Positions 61,784 through 64,000 of a stretch of DNA of 64,000 nt are shown here, in pieces (within the stretch, counting starts at the first letter, position 1; every line of letters begins with the position of its first letter). The stretch is from Prolixibacteraceae bacterium (GTDB taxonomy: Bacteria; Bacteroidota; Bacteroidia; Bacteroidales; Prolixibacteraceae): the NCBI GenBank assembly GCA_018648265.1, contig JABGRN010000007.1, positions 42,915-106,914 of the forward strand, read 5' to 3'. Position numbers and translations under genes: made by a program. The notes below the pieces were generated by a model. The model was not told the origin of the DNA. It saw nothing but the letters and a program-made list of their open reading frames with translations, and searched no databases.

Positions 61784-62617
61784 TCAGAAACTCAACAAAG
61801 TAATCCCAAAAGTAAAAGGGGTAAGTTCCGGGCCTTTATTCTCCATGAAAAGGGGGATTAATTCGTAAGTTGCAAAAAAGTTAATCCTATGATAACCAGA
61901 CCGTACCATTAAACCATATTTGAAATCATTTAAAGAATAGTGATCGGGAACTTTTAGTTTTTCTTTTTTCCCTTCAATCCGGTACTTAATTTTTGTGTGG
62001 CTGCTAACACGATAACTAATATATAACCCTGCGGAAAAATAGAGCCGGTTATCGTAGTGGTTTATCGGGATTTGGAATTCGGCAAGTACAGGGATTGTAA
62101 TGGAGGCAACAGACAATTTTGATTTCTGATTTTGATCGAAAAACAATATTTGAGGTTCAATAAAATCGTTTGGCAAACGTTGAATAGTTGTATTTTGATC
62201 GAGCCGGTAACTTTGCAAATGAAGACCAAGTCCGGTAACTAAACCAATTGTGTTCCTGTTATGTTGCAACGCAATGCTTTGTTGAATAAAATTAATGTAT
62301 GTTGAATTTGAGCGAAAAATGTTGTTTTTCATAAATTCAGAATTGTAACCTGAATAATCGGGATTTAAAAACATGTTAAAGCCAAAATCAATACCGGCCA
62401 AGTGTCCACTAAATTTATCCTGCCACAAGTTGAATCCGTCATTAGTAATTTTTCTAATATCAATTTTTCTTAGAAGCTTCTCAGGATTTTGCTGAAGGGG
62501 CACAATTGTATCATTTTCCTGAGCATTTGAAATTAAACCAAACCCTAAAAACATAAAAAATAGTGTAATTCTGTAAAAATCGTATATTCTTGTTTTCAAT
62601 GTTCTCTCAATATTCAT
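61784..62617 (-). CDS. Outer-membrane beta-barrel protein, unknown function
   Basis: Protein of 277 residues with a signal peptide (hydrophobic about 14-30, GLISNAQ) and alternating beta-strands, ending in an aromatic residue (FTFGITLLSF) as in outer-membrane barrels. Segments such as RLYFSAGLYISYRVSS and HRINFFATYELIPLF are amphipathic strands. It resembles the small OmpW/PorT-like barrels common in Bacteroidota. No specific function can be assigned. It lies 73 bp downstream-side of the sialidase on the same strand. Confidence 0.75.
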   Translation of the reverse strand: MNIERTLKTRIYDFYRITLFFMFLGFGLISNAQENDTIVPLQQNPEKLLRKIDIRKITNDGFNLWQDKFSGHLAGIDFGFNMFLNPDYSGYNSEFMKNNIFRSNSTYINFIQQSIALQHNRNTIGLVTGLGLHLQSYRLDQNTTIQRLPNDFIEPQILFFDQNQKSKLSVASITIPVLAEFQIPINHYDNRLYFSAGLYISYRVSSHTKIKYRIEGKKEKLKVPDHYSLNDFKYGLMVRSGYHRINFFATYELIPLFMENKGPELTPFTFGITLLSF

Positions 62618-62824
62618 GTATTCAATTTTTTAATAGAATATGATTATCAAACAAAGTTAAACGATTCGGGTTTAAAATTTTGAAGAAATGTAACAAATAT
62701 AAAAATCAACTTATTTTTAGCTAATAAAAAATTCTATAAATAAATTTGAGGGGTTTTTAATAAGCCACGCAGTAAAGAACAATAATAAAAGTTTTTAAGG
62801 TTGAGCTAAACTAAAATTATAAAA

Positions 62825-62848
62825 AAGAGGGAGCCCCTGCCCCCTCTT
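62825..62848 (-). terminator. Intrinsic terminator after the peroxiredoxin gene
   Basis: Read on the minus strand, AAGAGGG pairs with CCCTCTT over 7 bp around a GC-rich loop, followed by a T-run (62821-62826 read as T). It lies 65 bp downstream of the peroxiredoxin stop. Confidence 0.8.
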
Positions 62849-62912
62849 ATCCTGTTTAATAATAAAACCATTTAAAAGAAAAATGCTCAATTTATTTTTC
62901 TCTAAACATTGT

Positions 62913-63638
62913 TTACTTGTTTTCTTTTTTAAACCACATATAACCGCCAATATTGTAGAATTCATCTTTTAGTCCAGGATTGTTGGCAATTTCTTGTTCT
63001 GAGTATGGGAAAAACGGAACCATCACATCGTCTCCATTATTCCAGTTAGCAGGTGTTACAACACGAGCATTATCTGTTGTTTGCAATGCTGTAACTATTC
63101 TTTTAATCTCTTCCATGTTTCTACCAACCTGCATTGGATAAAAATTAATCGAGCGTACAATATTCTCGGAATCGATAATAAATACACCACGTACATCTTT
63201 GGTTGTACTTATTGGTTTATGCAGCATTCCATATTTTTTTGAGATGGTTGCTTCCAGGTCTTGGAAAATTGGAAAATCAATTTTTTGTTTTCCCCTTCCT
63301 TTGTAATCTAATGTTTCAAGATGTGATTTCCATCTGTTGTGTTGTTTTAAATCGTCGGTTGAAATAATCGCAATTTTAACTCCCATCATCTCAAAATCAT
63401 TCTGCATGTATGCCAATTCCAAAATTTCGGATGAACAAACGGGCGTAAAATCTTGCGGGTGACTAAATATAATTTTCCAACTTTTACCAAAATCCCCAGG
63501 GAAAGTTACTTTTCCATTGGTCGATTTAGCTGTAAAAGAGGGAGCTTTTGACCCAATTAAAGGAATTTCGTTTCCTTTGGCATAAACTCCTCCCAAAAAA
63601 AGTACTGCCATTGCTAATGTTAAAAATAATTTTTTCAT
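62913..63638 (-). CDS. Exported 1-Cys peroxiredoxin (Prx6-like)
   Basis: Peroxiredoxin of 241 residues with a signal peptide (1-20, FLGGVYAKG). The peroxidatic residue is Cys68 in HPQDFTPVCSSEILELA. No second Cys is present in the mature protein, so it is of the 1-Cys type. FYPMQVGRNMEEIKRIVTALQ and VVTPANWNNGDDVMVPFFPYSEQE are Prx6 hallmarks. The export signal is unusual, as Prx6 homologues are mostly cytosolic; it would detoxify peroxides in the periplasm. A truncated close relative lies 35 bp upstream. Confidence 0.92.
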   Translation of the reverse strand: MKKLFLTLAMAVLFLGGVYAKGNEIPLIGSKAPSFTAKSTNGKVTFPGDFGKSWKIIFSHPQDFTPVCSSEILELAYMQNDFEMMGVKIAIISTDDLKQHNRWKSHLETLDYKGRGKQKIDFPIFQDLEATISKKYGMLHKPISTTKDVRGVFIIDSENIVRSINFYPMQVGRNMEEIKRIVTALQTTDNARVVTPANWNNGDDVMVPFFPYSEQEIANNPGLKDEFYNIGGYMWFKKENK

Positions 63639-63673
63639 TACTTTAAAATTTAAGGTTTAACTTTCAAAAAAAA

Positions 63674-63943
63674 TTATTTACTAATCTTTTTAAACCACAT
63701 TCGGTTGCCAATATTATAAAACTCATTTTCCAATTCCGGATTATCGGCAAGTTGCTGTTTTGTGTAAGGAAAATACGGAACCATTACATCGTCGCCTTCA
63801 TTCCAGTTTGCTGGTGTTAAAACCTGAGCTTCGTCGGTGGTTTTCAACGCTTCAACAATTCGGACAATTTCCTGCATATTTCTCCCAACCTGCATTGGGT
63901 AAAAATTTATCGACCGTACAATATTCTCAGAATCGATGATAAA
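63674..63943 (-). pseudogene. Truncated peroxiredoxin (C-terminal fragment)
   Basis: The 3' part of a second Prx6-like gene, colinear with residues from about FIIDSENIVRSINFYPMQVGRN to the C-terminus of the intact copy, ending NEFYNIGNRMWFKKISK. Homology stops abruptly at 63943; upstream codons are unrelated (reading KNIFYSTNPIIKLIL) and a stop follows soon after. The catalytic Cys part is missing. An ATG at 63893-63895 could start a 73-residue peptide but would lack the active site. Either a duplication remnant or a gene cut by an insertion extending beyond the window. Confidence 0.75.
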
Positions 63944-64000
63944 TAGGATCAGTTTAATTATCGGGTTGGTGGAATAAAAAATATTCTTTTATCTTTCATC

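Noticed and set aside
1..64000. CRISPR arrays, rRNA, tRNA, integrases
   Set aside because: No regularly spaced direct repeats, no rRNA-like or tRNA-like sequence, and no transposase or integrase frame were recognised in the window.

Overview
The window looks like chromosomal DNA of a Bacteroidota bacterium. The evidence is an AT-rich genome, a SusC/SusD pair with an ECF sigma factor and a FecR-type anti-sigma factor, a 2,506-residue SprA (type IX secretion/gliding translocon) next to ruvA, a T9SS-type C-terminal sorting domain on a glycosidase, futalosine-pathway menaquinone synthesis (MqnC), and the lack of obvious Shine-Dalgarno sites. The wealth of sulfatases suggests a glycan-degrading, possibly marine, member of the Marinilabiliales/Prolixibacteraceae type. 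That placement is inference. No rRNA, tRNA or CRISPR array was seen.

Layout. (1) 1-11.4 kb is a small polysaccharide-utilisation locus. It has a Tat-exported aldo/keto reductase (+), then on the minus strand a sulfatase, a 34-residue lysine-rich protein, a Tat-type sugar isomerase/epimerase, SusD, SusC, FecR and an ECF sigma factor; transcription runs from the sigma factor towards the sulfatase. (2) 11.6-24.6 kb is mostly housekeeping: class II aldolase, mqnC (-), an M17 leucyl aminopeptidase, pdxA, ruvA and sprA. (3) 24.6-31.8 kb is a complete tryptophan operon, trpE-G-D-C-F-B-A. It is preceded by what reads as two tandem transcription attenuators, each with its own Trp-rich leader peptide (Trp residues at W8, W11 and W12, then a WWW run) and its own intrinsic terminator. 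Three of its internal junctions carry different palindromic repeats. (4) 31.9-61.7 kb is a 30-kb minus-strand block with eight more sulfatases, a GH5 glycosidase with a T9SS tail, two GH2 glycosidases, a two-domain sialidase, two nitrilase-family amidohydrolases, an M20 amidohydrolase, a creatininase-family amidohydrolase, an exported acetolactate-decarboxylase-like protein, and an archaeal-type AAA ATPase bracketed by inverted TTTTGGCT motifs. (5) 61.8-64 kb holds an outer-membrane beta-barrel protein, an exported 1-Cys peroxiredoxin, and the truncated 3' part of a second peroxiredoxin at the window edge.

The carbohydrate genes fit stepwise breakdown of a sulfated, probably sialylated or otherwise acidic glycan. 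Sulfatases and sialidase would remove caps, GH2/GH5 enzymes would cleave the backbone, and the C-N hydrolases would act on amide-bearing products. SusC/SusD and the sigma/anti-sigma pair in region 1 would handle import and sensing, although the large block has no SusC/SusD of its own. SprA in region 2 is the translocon predicted to export the GH5 enzyme of region 4.
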